From contig CM031620.1 in NCBI GenBank assembly GCA_018398815.1, positions 61,032,732-61,096,731 of the forward strand: DNA of 64,000 nt. The letters are read 5' to 3'. Position 1 is the stretch's first letter. Each line of letters starts with the position of its first letter. The DNA comes from Conus ventricosus. Taxonomy: Eukaryota; Mollusca; Gastropoda; Neogastropoda; Conidae. This document shows positions 24,521-34,170 of the stretch, piece by piece. The notes beneath the pieces were generated by a model. It was not told the origin of the DNA. It searched no databases and was given only the letters and a program-made list of their open reading frames with translations. The position numbers were made by a program, and so were the translations under genes.

Positions 24521-24980
24521 ACTGATTTTGAAGAGAGATGAATAGATTATGTTTTGTCTGAACAAAAAAAAATTCAGAGTTCGAACAAAAAATTCAAAGT
24601 TCGACCTTGTCATGGATACGTATTTGAATTTTGATCAATTTTTGAAACTAATGATCCTGCTTATTGTGGCTTGTGTGTGAATGCGAGTACGGTTTGTTTT
24701 TTGTAAACAAGAGAGGCAGATGGGTAAGTGTTAGAGTGGACGTGTTTTGTGAATTGAATGAAGAAGGTGAACACCCCTTGTGTAAGCAGTCAGTCAAAGG
24801 AAACCGCTGCATACAAGGCAAAACCGAGCACACCCGGCAACACGAGAGTAAAACGTCACTGCACAAAGCAGCCAGTCAGGGGCGGGACCTCACACAAAGC
24901 AAACCAGCCAAAAGAGCAGTAAAAAGCGAGTGATTCTCACAAAGAAAGCAAAACGTAAAAGAGCAGCTCACAGACTAAAA
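24521..24980. other. Transition into a GCAGTCA-rich tract
   Basis: Contains an internal near-duplicate (AAAAAATTCAGAGTTCG and AAAAATTCAAAGTTCG, 24,566-24,603). From about 24,785 scattered AAGCAGTCAGTCAAAG-like words appear that foreshadow the next array. Confidence 0.5.
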
Positions 24981-24989
24981 ACCAAAGGG

Positions 24990-25640
24990 ATGCTCAGATA
25001 AACCTACTCACAAAGCAAGCAGTCAAATTTAAACCTTTCACAAAATGAGCAGTCAAAATTAAACCTGACAAAGCGAGCAGTCAACGTTAAACATCTCATA
25101 AAGTGCGCAGTCAAAGTTAAACCTCTCACAAAGCGAGCAGTCATATCTAAACCTTTCACAAGGCGAGAAGTCAAAATTAAACCTCTCACAAAGCGAGGAG
25201 TCGAGTTAAACCTCTTACAAAGCGAGCAGTCAAAATTAAACCTCTCACAAAGCGAGCAGTCAAAATTAAACCTCTCACAAAGCCAGCAGTCAAAATTAAA
25301 CTTCTTACAAAGCGAGAAATCAAAATCAAACCTGGCAAAGCGAGAATTCAAACCTGTCCCAAAGCGAGCAGTCAAAATTAAACCTCTTACAAAGCGAGAA
25401 GTCAAATTCAAACCTCTCACGAAGCGAGCAGTCAAAATTAAACATCTTATCAAAGCGGGAAGTCAAATTCAAACCTCTCACGAAGCGAGCAGTCAAAATT
25501 AAACATCTTATCAAAGCGGGAAGTCAAATTCAAACCTCTCGCGAAGCGAGCAGTCAAAATTAAACATCTTATCAAAGCGGGAAGTTAAGTTAAACCTCCC
25601 ACAAAGCGAGAAGTCGAAATAAAACCTTATCAACCAAGTG
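24990..25640 (+). repeat. 30-bp minisatellite, about 20 copies
   Basis: Tandem units of about 30 bp, AAAGCGAGCAGTCAAAATTA plus AACCTCTCAC, with little divergence. Between about 25,330 and 25,610 two variants alternate (GCGAGCAGTCAAAATTAAACAT and GCGGGAAGTCAAATTCAAACC), giving a 60-62 bp higher-order unit. The minus-strand frame gives a periodic Arg/Phe/Cys peptide, which I regard as a repeat translation. Confidence 0.95.
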
Positions 25641-25797
25641 ATCAGAAAACAAAGAGAGGCGCTCTCCAACCAGCCGTCCAAAGCACTAAAGACCCGTCTG
25701 GTCTGTGCTTCAGTCCCCATCGCCTTCGGCTCCACAGGTCGGGTGCACTTGGAAATTGGGTGGGTCAGTTGCCCTCGCTCTCTGGCTGATTAACTCA

Positions 25798-25798
<1 letters not shown>

Positions 25799-25848
<50 letters not shown>
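25799..25848 (+). repeat. (CT)n microsatellite
   Basis: About 50 bp of uninterrupted CT followed by GTGTGTAT. Confidence 0.95.
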
Positions 25849-25852
<4 letters not shown>

Positions 25853-25979
25853 ATCCCCATCCAGCTCGTGTCCTCAAACGGTCCAGTGTGGTGGGGAGCA
25901 GACGTCGGCAGTTCCATTAAACGGCCATCTGTGGTCAACGGTTCCAGACCACTCTTATCACGGCCCGCTGCCAGATCGC

Positions 25980-26525
25980 GTTGCCCCCAGCAACCCCGCC
26001 CAGCACCCTCCACCCTCTCCACTCACCAGCACCCCCACCTTTTCTGGCCACTCGCCCCCCCCCCCCCCACCCCCCACCCCGCCCCATCTCCTTCCCCACC
26101 TCCTCCCGTCCTGCCCCGCGACAAGCGATGGGCAGTTTCCGGTGAGCCCCGCGGGATTGTGGGTAGGGTTGGCAGTGACGCCCCCTGTCACTTCCGGCTC
26201 TGTCATCACAGGGCCAAGGGGAGGCTATCGGACAGACTGGGACGTTATCTGCCTTGTTTGCCCTGTGGCATTAAGCGGGGATAGGTACTGCTTGTCGGGG
26301 CGATCTGTTTGGGGGCTGGGAGGTGAGGGATGGGGGGAGGGGCCTTTCCCCCCTTCCTACCTCCCCACCCATCCCCCCCCCCCCCCCCCAGTTACCTAGC
26401 CCCTACCCCACCCCTCAGCCCACCTCTCCACTCCACCTTATCCCTCCCCGTCCTCCCGTTCCACTTCACCCCATTCTTTCTAAGTTCTTCCCCTTTTTTT
26501 TCACCCTACCCTCCGTCCTCTCACA
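25980..26525 (+). repeat. C-rich low-complexity region
   Basis: Long CCCC/CACC tracts at 26,056-26,100 and 26,345-26,480. Frames are Pro/Ser/Leu low complexity. A GC-rich non-repetitive patch (26,105-26,300) between them shows no recognisable gene. Confidence 0.75.
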
Positions 26526-27171
26526 GTGAGTGGTGAATTAAAAGTCTGTAGTTTTTTTTTTAATTTCTTCTTGGTCAGAATCTTACTACTCTTTTGTTGG
26601 TACTGAATTGGAGAAGCGACAAAACCCGACATGATTTCTTAACCGATGTATTAATGATCACAGATCCTACAAGGGAGCTGCTAGCTTTTCAGCGATGGAT
26701 GACAGAGACGTGTGAGTCAGTCACACACCCCTTTCCCCCGCGCCTTACTCCCGTCTCTTCTCCTCTTCATCCATACTCCTTGGACACCCCCCCCCCCCCC
26801 CAACCTCCCCCGTTTCATCCAGCCTCTCCCTCCTCTTCCCCCCCCCCCCTCTCCCATGCTTCCCCTTCACCTGTCCCACATTCCCCACCCCCCACCATCC
26901 CTATTCCGTCTCCTGTGAAGTATTTTTCGGCGTTACTGTCTTCCTGCTCGGAGTCGTGTGTGGCGGAGATCCCGAGGGAGGACAGGACTGAGAGGGGCAG
27001 GCACACACTGGTGTCCCAGTCGGTCCACTCACTGTCTTGCGTGAGGGGCTGTCCAAACACATTGGCCAGCAAGCATAGGGTGTGTATCTGTCGGGTCCTG
27101 CTGAGGGCGTCTTGATTTTTTTTTTTTTTTTTTTTTTTACGAGACGTGTTTTCACTTTCTGACGTCTGGCC
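26526..27171. other. Mixed region with poly-C and poly-T runs
   Basis: C-rich stretch 26,710-26,910 and a poly-T run 27,116-27,138. No convincing gene. Confidence 0.5.
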
Positions 27172-27442
27172 TCGATTCGTTCTGGATGTTAGTAGCCTGA
27201 CCGTTACAACTGTCCAACTTGTGTGACCACTGGCCAGTACAGGACACCCGTTCAACACCCCACTGACTCGTCCTGGATGTTGGTAGTCTGACCGTTACAA
27301 CTGCCCTACTTATGTGACCACTGGCCGATACAGGACACCCGTTTAGCACACCAATGACTCGTCCTGCATGTTAGTGGCATAACCGTTACAACTGCCTTAC
27401 TTTTGCAACCACTGTCCAATACAGGTCACCTGTTTAACATCC
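27172..27442 (+). repeat. 91-bp tandem repeat, about 2.9 copies
   Basis: The word TGTTAGTAGCCTGACCGTTA and close variants start at 27,187, 27,278 and 27,369, an exact 91-bp spacing. Each copy also holds GTGACCACTGGCCAGTACAG and a GTTTAACA-type end. Divergence between copies is about 10-15%. Confidence 0.95.
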
Positions 27443-27659
27443 CCAGCGGTAAGCTCCTTGCTTCGCATTTTAAAGGGAAAGAGGGGGGGGGGGTGCTTTT
27501 GATGTTGAACAACCCCCAGATGTTCTGGTTTTCCTTCATCGTGTAGTCTGAACTGCTGTGAAAGGCCAGAGACGGAAAGCATTGCCGGTGAGAAGTCCAG
27601 CAGCACAATCCGTTCTCAGCAGCCACTGTCCTTCTGTGGAAGACTGCGATGACGACATT

Positions 27660-27664
<5 letters not shown>

Positions 27665-27726
<62 letters not shown>
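27665..27726 (+). repeat. (TG)n microsatellite
   Basis: About 60 bp of uninterrupted TG. Confidence 0.97.
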
Positions 27727-27728
<2 letters not shown>

Positions 27729-27959
27729 ACTGGGAAATAACTGAGTTTTTCCACGACCCTTCAGAGCTGACGGGCACACAGTGTCCGCCATAAGAAGACG
27801 ACACCAGGGACGACTCGGGACTAACAGACCTACAGGTCTCCTGCTGTCTAGGCACTGTGAGCACTGACTGCCACAACAAAAGGGTTTGGATACGCCTGTG
27901 TGTGTTAGCGATGCGTGTGACGAATGTGCTCGTACACACCTTTATGTGCCCGAGCAAGC

Positions 27960-28051
27960 ATGCGCGCACGCATACACACACGCACGCACGCGCGCGCGCG
28001 CACACACACACACACACATACACACACACACACGCACACACACACACACAC

Positions 28052-28113
<62 letters not shown>
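27960..28113 (+). repeat. (CACG)/(CG)/(AC)n compound microsatellite
   Basis: Short CACG and CG parts (27,961-28,000), then about 110 bp of AC with rare G or C substitutions. It forms the 5' boundary of the retroelement that follows. Confidence 0.95.
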
Positions 28114-28115
<2 letters not shown>

Positions 28116-28242
28116 TTTTACCTCTATACACATCTCTGTAGTCCGATCGAAATTGACATATGGGCAGGAAGTGTATTTCTCTGCACCTAATTCTCATTTA
28201 AAGAGATTGCAGAGCTGGATAGTAAGGTCATGAAGTTAGCCC

Positions 28243-28431
28243 TTGGGAGTTCCAGTTCATACAAACACTCGTAGATGTTATAAACAAACAAATATATTAC
28301 CACTAAATGAGAAGCGAATATTGGATGTGTCCAAATACAGTGTCAGAAGTTTTTCTGTTGAACATTCAGTTACTGAAGAAATACTGATGGATTCCAGTAA
28401 AGATGTTCCTAAGAGGTCTGAAAACATATAA
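28243..28431 (+). pseudogene. LINE reverse transcriptase C-terminal fragment
   Basis: A 62-codon open stretch beginning GVPVHTNTRRC and including LPLNEKRILDVSKYSVR. It corresponds to the thumb/connection region after the palm of non-LTR reverse transcriptases, where a PL..RR-type motif is usual. It is separated from the preceding [20 protein letters not shown] segment by a frame change near 28,230. The catalytic palm is absent from the window. Confidence 0.6.
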
Positions 28432-28599
28432 TTATATTCAACCAATTAGAAACTACACATCTGACTTTGTCACGTTGTAATATTGATATTTCTGCTATTC
28501 CAGAATTTCCTGCGGTACCTCCAATGCCTGCTTGGGAGCACCTTAATATGCATGCTTCTTTTGACTACAAATACACTATGTTAAAGAAAAGTGATAATG

Positions 28600-29130
28600 T
28601 GAACAACTGAAGTTCGTGAACATTTAGAAAACGGCTATCCACATCATTCAAAAGTGTTTTCAGATGGGTCAGTAATGGAATCCTCTGACAGTGGTTCTGG
28701 CTTTATAATACCAACTTTAAATGTCATGAAATCATATTATTTAGGAAAGGGGTTTTCAATCTATACCTCAGAATTATGTGCCATATTGAAGGCTTTGGCT
28801 TACATATATAATACACCAATTGCTTTCTATGAAATTTTACTGTGTGTTGATTCCAAATCTGTTTTACAATCACTGGAGCATTGGGACTGCAAAGCTAGAA
28901 AAATTTGCTTTTTGAAATAAAACATTTACTGCAATGTTTCATAACTCTAGGCATAAGAATTGATTTTTGTTGGGTCCCATCTCACTGTGGTATAAAGTAG
29001 AATGAAATAGCAGACAGTCTTGCAAAAGAGCAAACGGAAACACTGAAAATTTATCAAACATCCCTTAGATTTGTCCTCTTGTGAATTAATCCAAATTGTG
29101 GAAAAGAGAAAAAAAAACATTTTAGTCAAA
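28600..29130 (+). pseudogene. LINE RNase H domain, broken
   Basis: RNase H removes the RNA strand during element copying. The catalytic Asp lies in VFSDGSVMESS (about 28,651), the Glu in YTSELCAILKAL (about 28,768), the second Asp in VDSKSVLQSL (about 28,848) and the His in WVPSHCGI (about 28,976). NEIADSLAKE, with the last Asp, follows at about 29,003. Frame changes near 28,915 and 29,000 and a stop after HCGI break it. All signature residues remain, which suggests fairly recent decay or base-call error. Confidence 0.8.
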
Positions 29131-29131
29131 A

Positions 29132-29413
29132 ATGGCTACTTTACCATCGTGCCCTAGGCACATTGTTAGATTAATTCATAAATTGAGGCTGAATACTTGG
29201 AACACTAAATTTTCTCATGGTATTGCTTGTGTCTGCAAAGAAAACATTTCTATGCATCATCTTTTGTTTGAATGTTCAGTGTTGATCTCTCTTTATCAGG
29301 AGAAAGGTATTGAGATGAATAACTTTGATAATGTCAGTACTGTCTTATATGGTTCGTATGTTGCTAAAATTGCCATGGTTATTTCGGAGTCACAGGTTGC
29401 ACAATTGTTATAA
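29132..29413 (+). pseudogene. LINE C-terminal segment with Cys-His cluster
   Basis: An open stretch of 93 codons following the RNase H region, with a CVCKENISMHHLLFEC cluster at about residues 33-48. C-x-C...H-x3-F-x-C clusters are common at the C-terminus of LINE ORF2 proteins that carry RNase H. The ATG is internal, so this is not a separate gene. Confidence 0.6.
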
Positions 29414-29600
29414 AGATCAACAGTTTTGTGTACCACTAGTGTATTTCACTTATGTAAATATGCATATATCAGGTGTAGGTTTGAAAGTACTAACATGGAT
29501 GATAAGTTGAGTGTGGAGGTGTTTATTTTTTCTTATTTATCTAATAAGTGTCTAACAGTATCTGGCGATGAAAAGACATTAAATAAACCACTGAACTGAA

Positions 29601-29625
29601 CACAAACACGCACACGCGCGCGCAC

Positions 29626-29675
<50 letters not shown>

Positions 29676-29716
29676 CTGCAGGGACGCGCACGCGCATGCA
29701 CGCACACACACACACT
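29601..29716 (+). repeat. (AC)n / (AT)n compound microsatellite
   Basis: AC and CG repeats (29,603-29,660), TATATA (29,661-29,674), then CACG/AC to 29,716. It is the 3' boundary of the LINE. Confidence 0.95.
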
Positions 29717-30338
29717 GTCAAGGAGCGTGAAACCTCTCACAAAAAGGCATTAAACGCTTAGAGGCAAAGGGATGTTGTACGTAGTATACAAATAGGTAAT
29801 AGGCCCATTAACCAGGGTACCTTACCCATCACACACAGCCGAACTGTGTCAAGGAGGACGAAGTGGTCAGACGACAGATGGCACCTAATGTAGTGAAGAG
29901 TTCAGACCTGCCGATGGCGAAAGGGGGAAGGGATGTAACCACTACGACCTCGGTGCTCCAAGTGAGCGCTAGACACTTAGTCAGCTGAGGTTCTTTTGTA
30001 AGCAGTCAGTGAAGAGCAGGGGTCTTGATTCGTTCGGATGGTATTGCCGTGGGTCACTGTGTTGGTTCTATTGTCAGGCTGGTTGAATGCGTGTGGAGGT
30101 TGTAGTAGCCCTCCTTAAGATAATTACTGTTTTAAGTGACCACCGAAGTCGGCGGGAAATTTCGATGTCCATCTGGGCTAAGTGTTTGTTTGCTAGTCAA
30201 TTAGGTAGGGATGTGTGTAAATGCTGATGTGTGGGAGAATGTAGCGAATGGAGAATTCAGGGTACTTGTGAACTAGGGGTTTGAGAAGCAGCATGGACAA
30301 AAGGCATGGCCCGAAGGGGGATCCTTTGTTTCCATCCC
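29717..30338. other. Non-repetitive segment upstream of a TATA-like site
   Basis: Opens with GGAGCGTGAAACCTCTCACA, similar to units of the 30-bp minisatellite at 24,990. No frame of note. It may be the U3-like part of an LTR or a host promoter region. Confidence 0.35.
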
Positions 30339-30760
30339 TATATAAACTGAGGGAGAACAACGTGAGGGGGAACAACACCAGGAGATGGAGAGAGAGGAGA
30401 GGAGTGAGCAGGACAGAGAAAGGGTCGAGAGAAACGTGGTCTGGGAGATAGAAGAGACAGCTAAGTCTTAGGGTTGAAGACAAGCTGGAAGAGAAGAAAG
30501 CTAAGTTTGAAGCCCAGAGGTGGGTGAAGACGGACAAACTGACATTGAACCCAGAGGTGGGTGAAAGAGACGAAAAAGAAGAGTTCTACGTCGAGATCCC
30601 AGAGACGACCACGAAGACCCAGTCCTGAAACCTGGAGCCAGTCAACCAAGGGCGTCACCATCAAGCAGTGCTGAAGAAGACTTGAAGAAACTTGTTCAAG
30701 AACTGTGGTGTGGTGTGAAAGCGTGGTTGTGTGTGTGAAAACCTGGCCAGGTAAGAAGTC
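30339..30760 (+). promoter_or_regulatory. TATA-like promoter with downstream splice-donor-like site
   Basis: TATATAAAC at 30,339-30,347 lies in a GC-richer context. It is followed by about 400 bp of purine-rich leader containing a near-duplicate (CCCAGAGGTGGGTGAA at 30,513 and 30,550), then CCTGGCCAGGTAAGAAG near 30,743, a strong match to a 5' splice site. This could be the promoter and first exon of a host gene or a solo LTR of a retroelement. No coding start was assigned. Confidence 0.35.
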
Positions 30761-31057
30761 ATTTTATTATAACCGGGATTAGGAAGTATTGATCTTTATG
30801 TTTTGATATTTCATGGTGTGTGATTGATTGTTCATGATTAATTATAAGTAGCATAGAAATTGTATTTCTTGTTCTCAGTCGTGTTAGGAAAGAATCGAAT
30901 GCGTGACATCCCATTCCAGAGAGAGGTGAATGTTTGATGGGCGCATGAGTGTGCATATGCGTGTATGAGTGCAAAGATAACCTTGGCGTGTTAAGCCTGA
31001 CTAATAATACATCAACTTAGTGCACTTAAGCAATACCATCACGATTTCCCCCGTCCT

Positions 31058-31059
<2 letters not shown>

Positions 31060-31124
<65 letters not shown>
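31060..31124 (+). repeat. (AC)n microsatellite
   Basis: About 65 bp of pure AC. Confidence 0.97.
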
Positions 31125-31126
<2 letters not shown>

Positions 31127-31497
31127 TGCGTTTGCGCGTGTATGCTTCAGCGTAACTCGTTTTTGCATGCACAGAGAGAGAATGGGATGGAGGAGGATGG
31201 GAGTGAGGTGATGGGATGGAACTAACAACTGGAGTTGAATTGACGAGAAGATTTCTCTGCTGTACGAGATATGTTTAAAGGATGCTTCAGACAAAAAAAA
31301 AGAAATTGACCTGTCACAACCATAATTTGTAAAAAAAAAAATTAAATAACATAAAAATCTTTTGTGTAATTACAGAGCTAATTCTTTTTCCCTGTCAAAC
31401 GTGCTCGTCTTAAAGCATCCAGAAGACTGAATTTGATGGCAGTGTAACCGAAAACAAACCAAACTATAAATAGGGTGCACACACTCACAGACAGACA

Positions 31498-31507
31498 CAG
31501 GCGCGCG

Positions 31508-31541
<34 letters not shown>

Positions 31542-31681
31542 GCAAGCAGAGTGGTAAAGCGTATTTGATTCGCGATGCCAGACAGACCGGTGAGTTTCGA
31601 CATGTAAGGCCTCCATCGGACGTCATCAATGACGGACGTAAAACATGCACGCAACAGCACTCCAAACAAGCGAGAATACGC

Positions 31682-31742
<61 letters not shown>

Positions 31743-31762
31743 CGTGCGTGTGTGTGTGTGTT
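31498..31762 (+). repeat. Facing (CG)(AC)n and (TG)n microsatellites
   Basis: (CG)8 and (AC)n at 31,500-31,541, then 140 bp of unique sequence, then (TG)n at 31,683-31,762. AC and TG on the same strand make a potential 140-bp-loop inverted repeat. Confidence 0.9.
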
Positions 31763-32527
31763 TTGAGGAGGGGGTGGGTGAGCGGGTGGTTAAGAATCTT
31801 TCACTTGAATGAAAGATGCCCTCCATATTTGATCTATTTTAAAACCTCACCACCTTCGATGACGTATTTTGTTTTTAACACGTCACGTGTGACCCAGTTC
31901 AAACATCATTTCTTTTAATAAAAGATTTGCATTTGAATCTTGTTACATGTGATCTAATTTTACTGTCCTCATTTTTTTTATTTCCCAAACTGTCGCATAC
32001 AACTAAGAACGTGATTGGCAGTCATTTGATTATGTAGAGAAAGTAAGCCCCGAATAAAAGCATGGAATAGAAACAGACGGTTTATTTGTGTATTGTATAG
32101 GCCCTCCTTACAAGTGGTTGACTGGGGAGAAAGACAACAACAACAACACCACAAGCTCAAAAGGAAAACAAGAACACATTATTTACAAACTCCGCTTCAG
32201 GATATCTTGCGAATTTGTCATTGTTTGTTCCAGTCTTTTGTCTTCGTTATCCTGCTTTTGTGTTTTGGTTGTGGTGCGTGTTTTGTTTCCGCGTTGTGTG
32301 GGGTTTGTTTCCCCCTTTGTTTTCCTGCCAAAGTAGGCGCCGCTGCCTCGACCGCTCACCTGGCTCTCCGTCTATCGTCAGTCCTTTCTAAGGAAACGGC
32401 GCCAGCTCGGATCTTGTGAAATCCGGATAGGAAGGCGTGGGAGGTTGGGTGGGTGTCTTTTTCTGACGGTAGTTGCCAGATCATAGTTTCCCAAAGGAGT
32501 GACTGAGAGGGCGGAAAATGCACAATT
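31763..32527. other. Unique-looking sequence without recognised feature
   Basis: Short frames only. The frames through 32,088-32,419 lack any motif I know. Confidence 0.5.
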
Positions 32528-32652
32528 TAGACAGAGAGGAGGGGTTGGTTACATCAAGAACACAGACAGACAAAGTACAGGACAACAACACGGTGTTTTT
32601 GTCTGTACTTTGTTTGTGGCCCTTGGCGGTAACTAACCCCTCTCTTTCTAGA
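32528..32652. mobile_element. Foldback element, family F, copy 2
   Basis: Inverted repeat with outer arms AGACAGAGAGGAGGGGTTGG and its complement-like end AACTAACCCCTCTCTTTCTAG. The inner words CAAAGTACAGGACAACA and TCTGTACTTTGTTTG also pair. Right half is close to copy 1 (CCTTGGCGGTAACTAACCCC). It lacks the CTGAAGA...GAAA loop found in copies 1 and 4. Confidence 0.6.
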
Positions 32653-32719
32653 TTTTTGTCAAATCATAGTTAATGTTAGGGTGGGGAAAGAGAGAAGGGG
32701 GGTAAACAGAGAGTGAATT

Positions 32720-33345
32720 GTTCGGTGGGGAGGGGGGGGGGGGAGAGAAGAGACAGCCAGACAGACAAAGAGTGGTTCACGTAGGGAGACAGCGAAGAGA
32801 GAGAGAGAGGGGGGGGGGGGGAGTTACAGAGCGATGATCAATTTAAGAGGGGGAGGAAGAGAGGAGAGAGGATGCATTTCTTTCTTTAAATGAATGACGC
32901 AAATCTGTTTGGTCAGCGAGAAAGATAGACAGAAGAGAAGAAAGAGAAGACAGAAAGAAAGAGATACAATGAATGCTAAAGAAAGATAGACAGAAGAGAA
33001 AGAAAGAGAAGACAGAAAGAAAGAGATACAATGAATGCTAAGAAAGATAGACAGAAGAGAAAGAAGAGAAGACAGAAAGAAGAGATACAATGAATGCTAA
33101 AGAAAGACAGAAGAGAAAGAAAGAGAAGACAGAAAGAAAGAGATACAATGAATGCTAAAGAAAGATAGACAGAAGAGAAAGAAAGAAGAGAAGACAGAAA
33201 GAAAGAGATATAAAGAAAGGTGGCAGGAGAGAAAAGAAAGAATTGATTCAAGAAATGAATGTTGAGGAAAGGGGGGGGGGAGGGAGGAATGAATGAACGG
33301 ACGTAATGGGAGCGGGGGGGGGGGGGGGGGGGGGGGGAGGGGAGA
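32720..33345 (+). repeat. AG-rich region with about 60-bp tandem repeat
   Basis: Five units of 58-65 bp, each with GAGATACAATGAATGCTAA and AGACAGAAGAGAAAGAAAG, have GATACAAT/GATATAAA at 32,963, 33,025, 33,084, 33,142 and 33,207. Poly-G runs flank it (32,730-32,742, 32,808-32,820, 33,314-33,337). The minus-strand Phe/Leu/Ser frames are repeat translations. Confidence 0.9.
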
Positions 33346-33501
33346 GAAAGAGGAAAATGGACACCATGCTACCCGCAGCGCTCAACCTGCAGGAGACAAC
33401 TCGCCCCAAACAAGAGTGCGTTACAAGGCGGCCCCTTGTGCATGCTTACGGGCCCAAGTCTGGTCGTCGCTTGTGTGCATACAGATCTACTTCACGTGCA
33501 C

Positions 33502-33592
33502 AGAGAACTATAAAACGCGGGGTCTAGCTCAACCGTCCCTCAACCAGTTTCGGGACGGTTGAACCTAGACCCCGCGTTTTATATAGTTCTCT
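33502..33592 (+). other. Terminal palindrome (hairpin) at left end
   Basis: AGAGAACTATAAAACGCGGG... (38-nt arm) pairs with the arm ending ...CGCGTTTTATATAGTTCTCT (41 nt), leaving a loop of about 12 nt (TCAACCAGTTTC). Two small bulges interrupt the stem. This makes the extreme end self-complementary, as in hairpin-telomere or parvovirus-like ends, rather than a plain inverted repeat. Confidence 0.9.
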
Positions 33593-33725
33593 GACAAGTA
33601 ATGATAATCCATCACACATTCTTTTTTAATAACCAAAAAATAACGATTATCTACAAACAAACATACTGTGTAGGATTATTCGTTTTCAATACTAATTTAC
33701 AAAACTCTTCAGATTTTAGTTTTTG
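33502..33725 (+). repeat. Left terminal inverted repeat of the Polinton
   Basis: Matches the reverse complement of 49,690-49,911 to the end of ATTTTAGTTTTTG. The only difference I found is a 2-bp AT insertion in the inner hairpin arm. Its inner 75 bp is the complement of the last ATPase codons. The repeat protects and defines the element ends and is the expected integrase substrate. Confidence 0.95.
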
Positions 33726-34170
33726 CTTATCCCACACTTATCCCAAATAGTTTCTACCTATAAGTTTACACGCTTTGCATAACAGACAGACAGACATGAG
33801 GCAGCGGGGAGGGCTATAGAGACCCGCCATTAGGCTGAAACCCAATCACTTAATTTATGCTCTTCTATGCTAGGGTCTTACGACTGGGCACAGATAAGAG
33901 GTCTTCGTTCACACAGAAACACCGCACACAGTCAATTAGTTGTCAGTGCCAACACCCAAACAATGCTACATACCTTCATTCACCTCCAGTCAGCTGTCAT
34001 TATTTTACTTCCAAGCCGGCTTCATGGTGGGATTCTCTCGAAGTGCAGATTTTATTTTGGCGGTTAGAGAGATGGTTCTGAAACTGTTATTGCTAGTTTT
34101 GAAAGTTGCTTGTACTTTCCAACAGGCGGGTAGTTCTCCTCAGTTTATTTATCCATCCGAGAGAATGCTG
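33726..34170. other. Clean sequence inside the left TIR, no gene assigned
   Basis: Good-quality sequence with mixed short frames. A (CAGA)n patch at 33,782-33,797. No coding motif seen. The smeared zone begins gradually after this. Confidence 0.5.

Larger units (their letters stand above)
28114..29600 (+). mobile_element. 5'-truncated non-LTR retrotransposon (LINE)
   Basis: Contains, in order, the tail of a reverse transcriptase region ([20 protein letters not shown] near 28,150, then KLALGVPVHTNTRRC near 28,232), an RNase H domain (28,650-29,040) and a Cys-His cluster (29,238-29,275). It ends at about 29,600 in ATTAAATAAACCACTGAACTG directly before another (AC)n tract. The start is lost in (AC)n at 28,113. 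Such elements insert by target-primed reverse transcription, which commonly leaves 5' truncation. Jockey- or I-like clades carry RNase H; I cannot decide the clade. Confidence 0.8.

Noticed and set aside
24990..25640. CRISPR-like array
   Set aside because: Units are contiguous with no unique spacers, and the host is clearly eukaryotic.
25004..25735. Minus-strand periodic protein with FDCSLCERFN units
   Set aside because: The unit is exactly the 30-bp minisatellite, which is a multiple of three, so the frame stays open by chance. No start context or non-repeat domain supports a gene.
33502..33592. Host foldback element unrelated to the Polinton
   Set aside because: The palindrome is present at both ends with the same adjacent 130-bp repeat, so it belongs to the TIR unless copies elsewhere show otherwise.
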